This document shows positions 42,867 through 52,351 of a DNA stretch of 64,000 nucleotides, piece after piece. Both the position numbers and the translations under genes were made by a program. A model generated the notes under the pieces. It saw only the letters and a list, made by a program, of their open reading frames with translations. It was not told where the DNA came from and did no database searches. The stretch spans positions 413,065 to 477,064 of the forward strand of contig NZ_JAIWZC010000002.1 in NCBI RefSeq assembly GCF_020297485.1, given 5' to 3'. Each line of letters opens with the position of its first letter. Within the stretch, counting starts at the first letter, position 1. This DNA is from Enterocloster clostridioformis. GTDB lineage: Bacteria; Bacillota; Clostridia; Lachnospirales; Lachnospiraceae.

Positions 42867-44751
42867 ATCGGATAGGGGAGATTTTAACCTCCCCTTCCAC
42901 ACCACGTAGCGTACCGTTCGGTACTACGCGGTTCAATAGTTTACTCGGACTTTCAGATAGTGGGCAGTCATATCGGGATAACCAAGTCTGTCCACTATGA
43001 TTCTTTTGGTGAGTGCCGAGTTGAGCATTCCCGCCGCTCTCCACACTCCCTTTCGGCAGTTCGCCATCTCATGCACCTTCCACTCTGGTAAATGTAACGC
43101 CCGCAACATTTTATATCTTGTGCGTACCTTCTTCCATTGTTTCCAGTACACCGCTCGGATTCTGTGGCGCAGCCACTCATCCGTCTGTTCCATCAGGCTT
43201 TTCATGTCTGCATATCGATAATAGTTAATCCATCCCCTTGCATAGCTTCGGAGTTTTTCTTCCCTCTCCTGATTGCTCCATTTGTTCCCTCTGGTTGTCA
43301 GCTCCCGTATCCGGTTCTTCATTTTTGCCACCGACTTCGGGTGTATCCTCATGCGGCATTTCCCTTTATGCCGGTAAAAGCCGTAGCCCAGGTATTTTAT
43401 CTTGCTGACGTGGCTCTCTGTCGTTTTCTGAAGATTGACTTTCAGAAACACTTTTCCTGTGATGAATGGCACAATGTTTTCCATCGTCCTCTCTGCGCTT
43501 TTCCTGCTTTTGCACAGAATCAGGCAGTCATCCGCATACCTCACATACTTGTGTCCCCTGCGCTCCAGTTCCTTGTCCAACTCATTCAGCATGACATTTC
43601 CACATAAGGGACTTAGCGGGCCTCCCTGCGGCACGCCCTCGGTCGTTGCGTGAAATCCTCCGTCCTCCATTACTCCGGCTTTCAGGTACTTGTGTATCAG
43701 CGAGATTACCCTCCCGTCCTTCACCGTCCTCGACAGCACCTCTATCAGCTTGCTGTGGTTCACCGTGTCAAAGTAGGATTGTAAATCCATGCTGACCACG
43801 TAGACATATCCTTCGTTGATATATTTCCTACATCTTTCCAGTGCGTCATGCGCCCCTCTGCCGGGACGGAATCCGATGCTGTTGTCAGAGAACTGTTCTT
43901 CATATAAGGGCGTCAGTTCCTGTGCGATAGCCTGTTGGATTACCCTGTCTACCACTGTGGGTATCCCCAGTTTCCTTGTTTTTCCTTTCTCCTCTTTGGG
44001 TATTTCTACCCTTCGGACTGGGTTTGGCTTGTATTTGCCTTCCCTCACCTGCTCGACCAATTCGGACTGGTGTTCTCTCAGGCAGGGTAGAAGTTCATCC
44101 ACCTGCATTCCGTCAATCCCACCAACGCCTTTGTTCGTTTTGACCTTCTTATAGGCGGCATTTAGATTGTCGCTTCTAAGAATCGTATCTAGCAGGTTGT
44201 CCGTCCGAAAGTCCGTGTTGGTGTCGGGGTTCCCGGTAATCCTTTCATGGGCGTACTCTCCTGTTTCCCTTCCCTGTTCCGCAGGTATCTCTCGCAGGTA
44301 GTCCTCAATATGAAGTTGTCTGTACTTAATTCCATGTCCGGTTTCCATTTGGTAACGACACCTCCTACTGTTCAGTCCTTCCCGGTGCGTTTGCGACCGC
44401 CCGGTACTATGACCTCTGCTGACTTCTCACGGCAAGCTTTACTCCGTGACAGCGAATGTTTTATCGCCACTTTCACGTCCGTGAAACCTCCCCGGGTACT
44501 CACACGTTCTTTCCCACTTATACCTGCCCCGTTTACTGCTGGCGTTCCGTGCAGTTATTGGACTTTAGTTTGTTAGGCAACCTCATCCACGCTTCACAGC
44601 CTATCCGGACAACTTTTACAGGCCAGTGGTTTGCCTCCGGCTTCCTTCAGACCCCACCTCACGATGACGCCCTTGCCATTGGCTGCACCCTTCCCACTGC
44701 CGGGCGGGTCAGGGACTTTCACCCGTTAGAACGTGCGCCCGCCGGGCGCAC
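42867..44751 (-). mobile_element. Group II intron copy 1 (IIC type)
   Basis: 1885 bp on the minus strand: 5' end GTGCGCCCGGCGGGCGCAC at 44751, 3' end CCTATCCGAT at 42867. Domain V is visible at 42901-42932 (ACCGCGTAGTACCGAACGGT and its partner), and domain VI as the GGGGAGG...CTCCCC hairpin. The intron abuts copy 2 with no exon in between. A group IIC assignment follows from the endonuclease-free RT and from insertion after a terminator. Confidence 0.9.
42933..44348 (-). CDS. ltrA: Group II intron-encoded reverse transcriptase/maturase (copy 1)
   Basis: A 471-residue protein that splices the intron and copies it into new sites. RT blocks: NKGVGGIDGMQVDELLP, RRVEIPKEEKGKTRKLGIPT, SIGFRPGRGAHDALERCR, VSMDLQSYFDTVNHSKL, the GVPQGGPLSPLCGNVMLNEL loop and the catalytic YADD in VRYADDCLILC. 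Then comes the maturase X domain (YARGWINYYRYADMKSLMEQ). No HNH endonuclease domain follows, consistent with IIC introns. Three residues differ from copy 2 (Cys/Tyr, Val/Leu, Glu/Val). Confidence 0.96.
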   Translation of the reverse strand: METGHGIKYRQLHIEDYLREIPAEQGRETGEYAHERITGNPDTNTDFRTDNLLDTILRSDNLNAAYKKVKTNKGVGGIDGMQVDELLPCLREHQSELVEQVREGKYKPNPVRRVEIPKEEKGKTRKLGIPTVVDRVIQQAIAQELTPLYEEQFSDNSIGFRPGRGAHDALERCRKYINEGYVYVVSMDLQSYFDTVNHSKLIEVLSRTVKDGRVISLIHKYLKAGVMEDGGFHATTEGVPQGGPLSPLCGNVMLNELDKELERRGHKYVRYADDCLILCKSRKSAERTMENIVPFITGKVFLKVNLQKTTESHVSKIKYLGYGFYRHKGKCRMRIHPKSVAKMKNRIRELTTRGNKWSNQEREEKLRSYARGWINYYRYADMKSLMEQTDEWLRHRIRAVYWKQWKKVRTRYKMLRALHLPEWKVHEMANCRKGVWRAAGMLNSALTKRIIVDRLGYPDMTAHYLKVRVNY

Positions 44752-46636
44752 ATCGGATAGGGGAGATTTTAACCTCCCCTTCCACACCACGTAGCGTACC
44801 GTTCGGTACTACGCGGTTCAATAGTTTACTCGGACTTTCAGATAGTGGGCAGTCATATCGGGATAACCAAGTCTGTCCACTATGATTCTTTTGGTGAGTG
44901 CCGAGTTGAGCATTCCCGCCGCTCTCCACACTCCCTTTCGGCAGTTCGCCATCTCATGCACCTTCCACTCTGGTAAATGTAACGCCCGCAACATTTTATA
45001 TCTTGTGCGTACCTTCTTCCATTGTTTCCAGTACACCGCTCGGATTCTGTGGCGCAGCCACTCATCCGTCTGTTCCATCAGGCTTTTCATGTCTGCATAT
45101 CGATAATAGTTAATCCATCCCCTTGCATAGCTTCGGAGTTTTTCTTCCCTCTCCTGATTGCTCCATTTGTTCCCTCTGGTTGTCAGCTCCCGTATCCGGT
45201 TCTTCATTTTTGCCACCGACTTCGGGTGTATCCTCATGCGGCATTTCCCTTTATGCCGGTAAAAGCCGTAGCCCAGGTATTTTATCTTGCTGACGTGGCT
45301 CACTGTCGTTTTCTGAAGATTGACTTTCAGAAACAGTTTTCCTGTGATGAATGGCACAATGTTTTCCATTGTCCTCTCTGCGCTTTTCCTGCTTTTGCAC
45401 AGAATCAGGCAGTCATCCGCATACCTCACATACTTGTGTCCCCTGCGCTCCAGTTCCTTGTCCAACTCATTCAGCATGACATTTCCACATAAGGGACTTA
45501 GCGGGCCTCCCTGCGGCACGCCCTCGGTCGTTGCGTGAAATCCTCCGTCCTCCATTACTCCGGCTTTCAGGTACTTGTGTATCAGCGAGATTACCCTCCC
45601 GTCCTTCACCGTCCTCGACAGCACCTCTATCAGCTTGCTGTGGTTCACCGTGTCAAAGTAGGATTGTAAATCCATGCTGACCACGTAGACATATCCTTCG
45701 TTGATATATTTCCTACATCTTTCCAGTGCGTCATGCGCCCCTCTGCCGGGACGGAATCCGATGCTGTTGTCAGAGAACTGTTCTTCATATAAGGGCGTCA
45801 GTTCCTGTGCGATTGCCTGTTGGATTACCCTGTCTACCACTGTGGGTATCCCCAGTTTCCTTGTTTTTCCTTTCTCCTCTTTGGGTATTTCTACCCTTCG
45901 GACTGGGTTTGGCTTGTATTTGCCTTCCCTCACCTGCTCGACCAATTCGGACTGGTGTTCTCTCAGGTAGGGTAGAAGTTCATCCACCTGCATTCCGTCA
46001 ATCCCACCAACGCCTTTGTTCGTTTTGACCTTCTTATAGGCGGCATTTAGATTGTCGCTTCTAAGAATCGTATCTAGCAGGTTGTCCGTCCGAAAGTCCG
46101 TGTTGGTGTCGGGGTTCCCGGTAATCCTTTCATGGGCGTACTCTCCTGTTTCCCTTCCCTGTTCCGCAGGTATCTCTCGCAGGTAGTCCTCAATATGAAG
46201 TTGTCTGTACTTAATTCCATGTCCGGTTTCCATTTGGTAACGACACCTCCTACTGTTCAGTCCTTCCCGGTGCGTTTGCGACCGCCCGGTACTATGACCT
46301 CTGCTGACTTCTCACGGCAAGCTTTACTCCGTGACAGCGAATGTTTTATCGCCACTTTCACGTCCGTGAGACCTCCCCGGGTACTCACACGTTCTTTCCC
46401 ACTTATACCTGCCCCGTTTACTGCTGGCGTTCCGTGCAGTTATTGGACTTTAGTTTGTTAGGCAACCTCATCCACGCTTCACAGCCTATCCGGACAACTT
46501 TTACAGGCCAGTGGTTTGCCTCCGGCTTCCTTCAGACCCCACCTCACGATGACGCCCTTGCCATTGGCTGCACCCTTCCCACTGCCGGGCGGGTCAGGGA
46601 CTTTCACCCGTTAGAACGTGCGCCCGCCGGGCGCAC
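44752..46636 (-). mobile_element. Group II intron copy 2 (IIC type)
   Basis: Same length (1885 bp) and nearly the same sequence as copy 1. The 5' end at 46636 follows the T-run of the grdA terminator (CAGCTCTTTTTTGG on the minus strand), the classic IIC landing site. The 3' end at 44752 is fused to the 5' end of copy 1. Confidence 0.9.
44818..46233 (-). CDS. ltrA: Group II intron-encoded reverse transcriptase/maturase (copy 2)
   Basis: 471 residues, differing from copy 1 at three visible positions (LLPYLREH, GKLFLKV, TTVSHVS). RT, YADD and maturase X blocks are intact, so both copies may be active. With two sources of maturase next to each other, either could splice either intron. Confidence 0.96.
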   Translation of the reverse strand: METGHGIKYRQLHIEDYLREIPAEQGRETGEYAHERITGNPDTNTDFRTDNLLDTILRSDNLNAAYKKVKTNKGVGGIDGMQVDELLPYLREHQSELVEQVREGKYKPNPVRRVEIPKEEKGKTRKLGIPTVVDRVIQQAIAQELTPLYEEQFSDNSIGFRPGRGAHDALERCRKYINEGYVYVVSMDLQSYFDTVNHSKLIEVLSRTVKDGRVISLIHKYLKAGVMEDGGFHATTEGVPQGGPLSPLCGNVMLNELDKELERRGHKYVRYADDCLILCKSRKSAERTMENIVPFITGKLFLKVNLQKTTVSHVSKIKYLGYGFYRHKGKCRMRIHPKSVAKMKNRIRELTTRGNKWSNQEREEKLRSYARGWINYYRYADMKSLMEQTDEWLRHRIRAVYWKQWKKVRTRYKMLRALHLPEWKVHEMANCRKGVWRAAGMLNSALTKRIIVDRLGYPDMTAHYLKVRVNY

Positions 46637-46677
46637 CCAAAAAAGAGCTGGCAGCCCTCACAGACTGTCAGCTCTTT
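46637..46677 (-). terminator. Terminator after grdA, used as intron insertion site
   Basis: On the minus strand AAAGAGCTGACAG...CTGCCAGCTCTTTTTTGG. It starts about 7 bp after the grdA stop. The intron interrupts right after the T-run. Confidence 0.9.
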
Positions 46678-46683
46678 CCAAAT

Positions 46684-47154
46684 CTAGTACCTGCAGTACT
46701 CCTTACGGATACCTTCCATCTCCTCGTGGATGGCCGGAACATCCATGACCATCTCCATCATTCCCACCTGTTCCTCATAAACAGCTGGGTCTGTCTCAGC
46801 TTTCACTTCATCCTCGCAGATATGATATACACTTAGTCCCAACTGGACTCCTGCCAAAGGACCTGCATAAGTTGGATCGCCGGCCGTAACGGTTTCTGCC
46901 GCAAGGCCTGCGGCCTCTGCTTCAGCAGCTCCCAGAAGAACTACTATGTTCTCCGGGCCGTGCTCCTCACTTATGTTTAAAACCCTCTTCTGGTTTTCCA
47001 GATCCATGGCACCTGCGGACGTTCAGACAAAGCACTCTGTTGAAGAGTAGGCTATCTTTGCGCCTGCTGTCTTGGCACACTCTTCGATGGCTGGTCCGGG
47101 TACACCGTCGCGGTCACCAATGATGATAGCATACTTGTCTTTCAGTATAGCCAT
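46684..47154 (-). CDS. grdA: Glycine reductase component A, selenoprotein (in-frame TGA)
   Basis: Small carrier selenoprotein of glycine reductase. Reading TGA at 47025-47023 as selenocysteine gives 156 residues: [20 protein letters not shown], then [21 protein letters not shown], the diagnostic GrdA active site with Sec44 three residues after Cys41, and a C-terminal acidic half ([20 protein letters not shown]). ATG at 47154 after AGGAGG. Together with trxA upstream it forms one unit. The selenol is carboxymethylated by GrdB/GrdE and passed to component C. Confidence 0.96.
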
Positions 47155-47261
47155 ACATTGCTCCTCCTTTTCTTTATCGCGCTTATATGCGCTGTTTTTA
47201 TACATCAGCCGCGTCTGCGGTTATGCATCATTTGTACCGGCCCTCCGGCCATGCCCGGGCA

Positions 47262-47579
47262 TCAGGCATATTTCTTAATCATTTCCTCGCAGCTCTCCGG
47301 GGTGGCGTCATCCTTTACCCTGGAATCAATCATTTCCCCATCCTTGTAAATAGCAATCACAGGCAGTCCCAGCACCTTCTGGGCAATGGCAAGCCGTCTG
47401 GCCTTGGTGGTGTTCAGGGAACAGAATTTTACAGTTGTTCCGTACACCTCCTCGAACTTGTGGATATGCGGCATCAGAGCCGCACAGGGAACACAGCCGT
47501 CCCCGTAGAAGTCCACCAGCACATAGCCCCGGGCCTTTAAAACCTCTTCCTCGAAATTTTCCTTGGTCAAATCAATCAT
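47262..47579 (-). CDS. trxA: Thioredoxin of the glycine reductase system
   Basis: A 105-residue thioredoxin with the active site GCVPC (Cys29, Cys32) rather than WCGPC, as is usual for the thioredoxins encoded with glycine reductase, which reduce GrdA's selenide-sulfide. VLVDFYGDGCVPCAALMPHI and LGLPVIAIYKDGEMIDSRVK are visible. ATG at 47579 after AGGAGG. A TetR-type operator half-site (47599-47615) lies 20 bp upstream. No thioredoxin reductase gene is in the window. Confidence 0.94.
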   Translation of the reverse strand: MIDLTKENFEEEVLKARGYVLVDFYGDGCVPCAALMPHIHKFEEVYGTTVKFCSLNTTKARRLAIAQKVLGLPVIAIYKDGEMIDSRVKDDATPESCEEMIKKYA

Positions 47580-47598
47580 TTTTTACCTCCTAAATGTA

Positions 47599-47615
47599 AT
47601 CGTGATAACTTATGG
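47599..47615. promoter_or_regulatory. Operator half-site upstream of trxA-grdA
   Basis: ATCGTGATAACTTATGG matches one arm of the perfect inverted repeat at 53776-53819 in 15 of 17 positions. It lies between the likely promoter and the ribosome site of trxA. Confidence 0.55.
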
Positions 47616-47672
47616 TTAAATAGTTTCTTTTTATCCATTTCCAAAAAGCCGGGCTTTTACCTGCGTTTGTCC

Positions 47673-47704
47673 TTGACAAAACATGGAAAACAGATAATAT
47701 ATTA
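47673..47704 (+). promoter_or_regulatory. Promoter of selD
   Basis: TTGACA at 47673-47678, then AATATA/TATATT about 17-19 bp downstream, 47 bp before the selD start codon. Confidence 0.55.
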
Positions 47705-47750
47705 AGTTAGTAGCTAAAAAACTTTCATCCAATGATAAGGAGTATCACCG

Positions 47751-48791
47751 ATGAGCGATATAAAACTGACTGAACTGACAGGTTCCTGCGGCGGCTGAGC
47801 GTCCAAGATAGGGCCTGATACCCTCGCGCAGGTTCTGCGCGGTTTACCAACCTTTCACGACGACCGGCTTCTGGTTGGATATGACACCTCCGACGATGCG
47901 GCCGTCTATCAGCTTACCCCTGAACTTGCCCTGATACAGACCGTGGATATCTTCCCCCCAGCCGTGGACGATGCCTATGAGTACGGTCAGATTGCTGCCG
48001 CCAACTCCCTGTCCGACGTATGGGCCATGGGCGGGGAAGCCAGACTGTGCATGAACATCCTCATGTTCCCGGAGCACCTTCCCTTTGATACGGTACAGGC
48101 CATCCTCCGGGGCGGCTATGACAAAGCAGCTGAGGCCGAAGCCATAGTAGTGGGAGGCCATACCATCAAGGACGACATTCCCAAATACGGCCTGTGCGTT
48201 TCCGGCGTGGTCCATCCGGACCGTATCCTGCGCAATAACTCCATCCAAAAGGGCGATGTTCTGATTCTCACCAAACCCCTGGGCACCGGCGTTCTGACCA
48301 ACGCGGACAGAGGCGGTCTTTTATCTGACGCAGAGCATAAAGCCATGGTTGACTGTATGGCTGCGCTGAATAAATATGCAGCCGATGCGGTACGCAGCCT
48401 GGACGGGGTCCATGCCTGCACCGATGTGACCGGCTTCTCACTGCTGGGCCACAGCTACGAGATGTGCGGGGAATCCGGACTTACCGTAATCATAGACAGC
48501 AGCCGAGTCCCACTGCTCCCGGGCGCGGACAACTACGCGTCCATGGGTCTTGTGCCCGCGGTGGCTTACCAGAATATGAAGCACCTGAAGGACAAGGTGG
48601 CTCTGCCAAAGGACCTTCCGTCCCATGTACACGACCTTCTCTTCGACCCCCAGACTTCCGGCGGCCTCCTGTACAGTGTGGCATCCCAGGAAGCGGGACG
48701 TATCATGGAAGCGCTTCAGAAAGCATGCCAGACCCCGGCTGTCATAGGCCATGTGGAAGGCCCGTCTTCCCATCCGGTCATGGTGATTTGA
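47751..48791 (+). CDS. selD: Selenophosphate synthetase, itself a selenoprotein
   Basis: Makes selenophosphate for selenocysteine synthesis. With TGA at 47796-47798 read as Sec16 the product is 346 residues: MSDIKLTELTGSCGG-Sec-ASK, then IQTVDIFPPAVDDAYEYGQI, ANSLSDVWAMGGE, and VVGGHTIKDD. Sec (or Cys) at this place is the catalytic residue of the family. A GGAG-type ribosome site precedes ATG 47751. It is divergent from trxA-grdA, giving a compact selenium block. Automatic annotation would start at 47943 and lose the N-terminus. Confidence 0.96.
47824..47841 (+). promoter_or_regulatory. Putative SECIS hairpin of selD
   Basis: CGCGCAG-GTT-CTGCGCG forms a perfect 7-bp stem starting about 27 nt after the TGA, with a GGU in the loop as bacterial SelB-binding hairpins have. 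Confidence 0.5.
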
Positions 48792-48898
48792 CAAAAACTT
48801 CACAAGAAGGAGGCAGACCTCTCATCCCAGCTTTACAAACCGGGAGCGGACAGCCTGCCCCCTTCCACTCTGCTATACTTGCCACATCTGATACATTT

Positions 48899-49774
48899 TT
48901 AAATATCCTTACAGCAGACCAGAAGGCCGCTGAGGAATTTTCTGACCCTCACGTTGCCGTGTCCGTCGCTCTTCCCTCTGATATAGCTCATTTCCCTTTT
49001 GATCTGTTCCAGACTGTAAAGCCTGGCTCCATATTCATTAAACACGGGATCTGCATAATCATCCATTCCTCTGTATGCCAGATTCGCCATACCCACAGAG
49101 GCCGCGCGCCGTATGCGCTGTTCCACGCTCTTGGAATTCTGTCCCATCCTGCTGCACAGCTCACGTACCGTAATGTCTCTTATGTCCAGGTCCTCTTCAA
49201 TCAGATAGCGGACAATTCGTATGATGTCCTTGCTTCCCGCCTCACTGAGTATTCCGATTTCCTGTAAGATGCCTTTTAAACGCCGTATGGACTGGTTATA
49301 ATCCGTTTCCTGTTCCTCAGGCCGCATCTTTCGTCCCTGCACATTTGCTTCCCAGGAAAATGCTCCCGCGGAAAAATCGTTCCTGGCCTTGCCAATCAGC
49401 CACTGCATGGCCCTGGCCATCTCCATATTGTGCAGTACGTTTCTCACTTCTATCTCATTGTACGGTTTATGTATCAAAAGCTCTGCGCCTTTTTCATAAG
49501 CCATCCTGATAATATCCATATCATTGAAATGCGAAAGGATAACAACCGATGTCTGGGGCAGTATCTCCCTGATTTTCTGTATGTATGCAATGGTTTTGGA
49601 TGCGGAAAGGGTAAGGTCTGCCAGAATCATATCCGGGCACATCTCCTGGAGCTCCAGATAGGCTTCCTCCCACCTGGACGCAATGCCGGCAACAGTTCCC
49701 ATACCGCCGTCCTCAATCATTGTTTTCAGTTCTGTCCGCGAATTCCTGTCGCAGTCCACAATATAGATTCTCAT
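48899..49774 (-). CDS. GlnL/YcbB-type response regulator
   Basis: A 291-residue two-component regulator. The N-terminal receiver domain (IYIVDCDRNSRTELKTMIED; phospho-acceptor Asp in MILADLTLS; Lys in LLIHKPYNEIEV) is followed by a YcbB-type C-terminal domain with a DNA-binding helix (IRDITVRELCSRMGQNSKSV). Members pair with a sensor kinase to sense amino acids such as glutamine. No histidine kinase is in the window. It directly follows the YkvI-type transporter (1-bp gap). Confidence 0.85.
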   Translation of the reverse strand: MRIYIVDCDRNSRTELKTMIEDGGMGTVAGIASRWEEAYLELQEMCPDMILADLTLSASKTIAYIQKIREILPQTSVVILSHFNDMDIIRMAYEKGAELLIHKPYNEIEVRNVLHNMEMARAMQWLIGKARNDFSAGAFSWEANVQGRKMRPEEQETDYNQSIRRLKGILQEIGILSEAGSKDIIRIVRYLIEEDLDIRDITVRELCSRMGQNSKSVEQRIRRAASVGMANLAYRGMDDYADPVFNEYGARLYSLEQIKREMSYIRGKSDGHGNVRVRKFLSGLLVCCKDI

Positions 49775-49775
49775 C

Positions 49776-50912
49776 CTATTTCTTCTTTAAAAATACATCC
49801 TTAATATTTTTCCACAACATGAACAGTATCAGTACTGCGCCCACATATCCGTTGAGCACGTAGATGATGTTGACCAGGACCCTGAAAGGAAGGAAGAGTC
49901 CTACAATCAGTCCAACCACTCCAAGAGCAACTGTCAGCATCTTAAACTGGCCGGTTCCCTCTTTTGCGAACCTGGCGCATGGGTTATACAATAAAGGCAC
50001 CGCTGTTGTATAAATACCGGCAAACACCACTACCGCAAAGAAGGATGCAAATGGTTTCCAGATGCGCTCTGCCAAAATCAGGTTGGGGATATCAGCATTC
50101 CATACAAAGATGCCGGAATTGCTTAATCCTGCTGTATTGATATTGGCAACCTGTGCCAGCATGATAAGGATGATGGCAACACATACGGCAATAGTGCCTC
50201 CATAAATGCCGTATTCCACGTCTTTCTTTTTATTATTAGCTCCCAATGCCGCTGTAAAGCTGGCGAACCACAGAAGTACGAATCCCGCATAAGACAGGGC
50301 TGATATCACCCAGTTAGGTCCCGCGTTCTTGATGGTTTCTCCGCCTGCCTCGGCAAAGGCACCTGTACGGATGATTTCCAGTCCGGCGCCCACATTCCCC
50401 GCATCCCTGAACAGGGTTACCACGCCGATACCGATACAGAGTACAACGATAGCCGGGCCAACCACACCGATCTTGTCAACCAGTGAGTTAAGTCCCCCTA
50501 CCACGGTAAAGATTGCCAGTGCTGTCAGAAGCACGCCGCCTGCCCAGGAAGGAAGACCGTACTGCTGGTTCAGTGTAGAGGCAGCACCTCCAACCATAAC
50601 GAAAAATGACATGTAACAGAATACAGTAGAATAATAATCCATGAAGGTCCCGACGTATTTACCGCAGTAAAACTTGTATACGTCATTTCCTTTTTCAAAG
50701 TGCTCTTCCGCTCCGGCCTTGGCAAAATTGTAATTGTAGTAGATGAAGCAGACCGCAAACAGTAATACCGTAAAAATTCCCTGCACGCCATATGCAGTGT
50801 AGTACTGGACAATCTCCTGCCCTGTTGCAAACCCGGAACCAATGGTAAACGCGATGATTGCTCCGGCAAGTATAACTACCCGTCCCCAGTTAACTTTCTT
50901 ATCACTATCCAT
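49776..50912 (-). CDS. YkvI-type membrane transporter
   Basis: A 378-residue membrane protein with about 10 segments, starting VNWGRVVILAGAIIAFTIGS and FATGQEIVQYYTAYGVQGIF, the YkvI-family opening (LeuT-like fold). Set between grdB and the response regulator in the glycine reductase cluster, it is a good candidate for glycine or related amino-acid uptake; this is inference. ATG at 50912 after AGGAG is preferred over 50930. A related but broken gene is at 18283-18849. Confidence 0.8.
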   Translation of the reverse strand: MDSDKKVNWGRVVILAGAIIAFTIGSGFATGQEIVQYYTAYGVQGIFTVLLFAVCFIYYNYNFAKAGAEEHFEKGNDVYKFYCGKYVGTFMDYYSTVFCYMSFFVMVGGAASTLNQQYGLPSWAGGVLLTALAIFTVVGGLNSLVDKIGVVGPAIVVLCIGIGVVTLFRDAGNVGAGLEIIRTGAFAEAGGETIKNAGPNWVISALSYAGFVLLWFASFTAALGANNKKKDVEYGIYGGTIAVCVAIILIMLAQVANINTAGLSNSGIFVWNADIPNLILAERIWKPFASFFAVVVFAGIYTTAVPLLYNPCARFAKEGTGQFKMLTVALGVVGLIVGLFLPFRVLVNIIYVLNGYVGAVLILFMLWKNIKDVFLKKK

Positions 50913-50967
50913 ACGCCTTCTCCTATCCATGGTCTGATACAGCGCCGCAACGCTGTCCTGATTTATG

Positions 50968-51000
50968 CCGGCGCAGCGGGCAGGCTGCCTGCTGCGCCGG
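50968..51000. repeat. Near-perfect palindrome between grdB and the transporter
   Basis: CCGGCGCAGCGGGCAG (50968-50983), one base, CTGCCTGCTGCGCCGG (50985-51000). The arms pair at 15 of 16 positions with a 1-nt centre and no T-run. Likely an mRNA-stabilising or partial-termination hairpin that sets transporter level below grdEB. Confidence 0.6.
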
Positions 51001-51017
51001 ATTTGTCATTTCTGTGA

Positions 51018-52328
51018 TTATTTCTCAAACACAGTCTGGCCATCAACTGGTGTCTGAAGTGCTTTGAGAGCTCTTCTGACCATGGATAAGCGTAGCTTAT
51101 AGCTGTCCTTCTCGCCCTGTGGCGGATCGCCCAGAGGATAAGGAATGCCTATACCGGGAATAATACGGTTAGCGCCTATTGTCAGTGAAATCGGAACTAC
51201 AGTAGCCATGTGAACTACCGGAATGCCGTACTTCTCGATACCCTTAACCATCGTTGCACCGCAACGAGTACAGGTACCTCATGTAGAGACGAGGATAACA
51301 GCATCCACATGCTCATCAATAAACATCTGTCCAATCTCGCTGCCGAACTTGGCTGCAGAAGCAGTCGCTGTTCCGGTACCGGTAGTAGTGCAGAAGTAGT
51401 TCACAAGCTCGCCGAACTCGCCTGCTTTTTCCAGTTCTCTTAATGCGTCCAACGGAACTACCACGTTGGGGTTGGCCATGGCAAACTGACGGTCATATCC
51501 GCCGTGGATGGTGGTAAACTCATCCGGCGACAGACGGTCCATGCCGGTGATGTCGTATTTGCCCCACTTGGTGGCGTTGGAGGACTCGATATGGTCAGGG
51601 TTGCCGGTTGGCACGATACCGCCGGAGGTAACCACTGCAATTTTTGCGTGCTTAATATCCTTAACAGGCTCAGCGGGCGCAACTCTGTCAAACTTAGGCA
51701 TAGGAAGGTCTGTGCCGTATTCCTCGCCCTTTAACTTCTTAACCAGCATCTCAAGGGCACGCTCAGAACCTCTCTTCTCAGCGAAGTAGTTCACGCGGAT
51801 TCCTCTCTCGATGTATCCTTCTTCCTTCGGTCCAAGGATTTTAGCGCCTGCCGCCATCTTCTTAATGAGGGCTGACATAACAGGAAGTACCTTTGGCATA
51901 CCTGCTGCGGAGTTAGGTGTTTCCACAATGATAAGGTCCTTGCGGAACATATCCACGCCTGGATTCTCGATATACATACCGGTGATAACCGGGATGCCCA
52001 GACGCTCTTCCACTGCCTTACAGATGGTACCGCAGGCAACGCCGTAACGTCCAGCATTGAATGCGGGGCCTGCCACGAATACATCAGGCTCACATTTCTT
52101 TACCATCTCAATGATGGTATCGGTTGCAGCGTCCAGATTCTCTCCGAAATAGTTGTCACCGCAGATAACGGTTGATACGATTTCATAATCCTCTCCCAGT
52201 GCAGCCTTAAGTCCCTTACCTGGTCCTACGACCCCTTCCCGAAGCTCAGGGGTATAATCGGCTTTTTCTTCACCGCCGATTCCGGCAAAGAACTGGTTAA
52301 TATAATGTACTATTTTATATTTAGCCAT
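51018..52328 (-). CDS. grdB: Glycine reductase component B gamma subunit, selenoprotein (in-frame TGA)
   Basis: Substrate-binding selenoprotein of glycine reductase. The first 349 residues (KIVHYINQFFAGIGGEEKAD ... VDAVILVST) are followed by TGA at 51281-51279, then GTCTRCGATMVKGIEKYGIP; the Sec-x-x-Cys-x-x-Cys setting is the GrdB active site. Full length 436 residues. ATG at 52328 after GGAG. It follows grdE by 23 bp. Without recoding, annotation splits it into two false genes. Confidence 0.97.
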
Positions 52329-52351
52329 CTTTCCATCTCCTTTATTTTCGA

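Noticed and set aside
47023..47205. Short gene ending in TGA before grdA, and a separate gene starting at 47007
   Set aside because: The TGA is the selenocysteine codon of GrdA; the two are one gene.
51018..51251. Separate 77-residue gene downstream of grdB
   Set aside because: It is the C-terminal part of GrdB after the selenocysteine codon.
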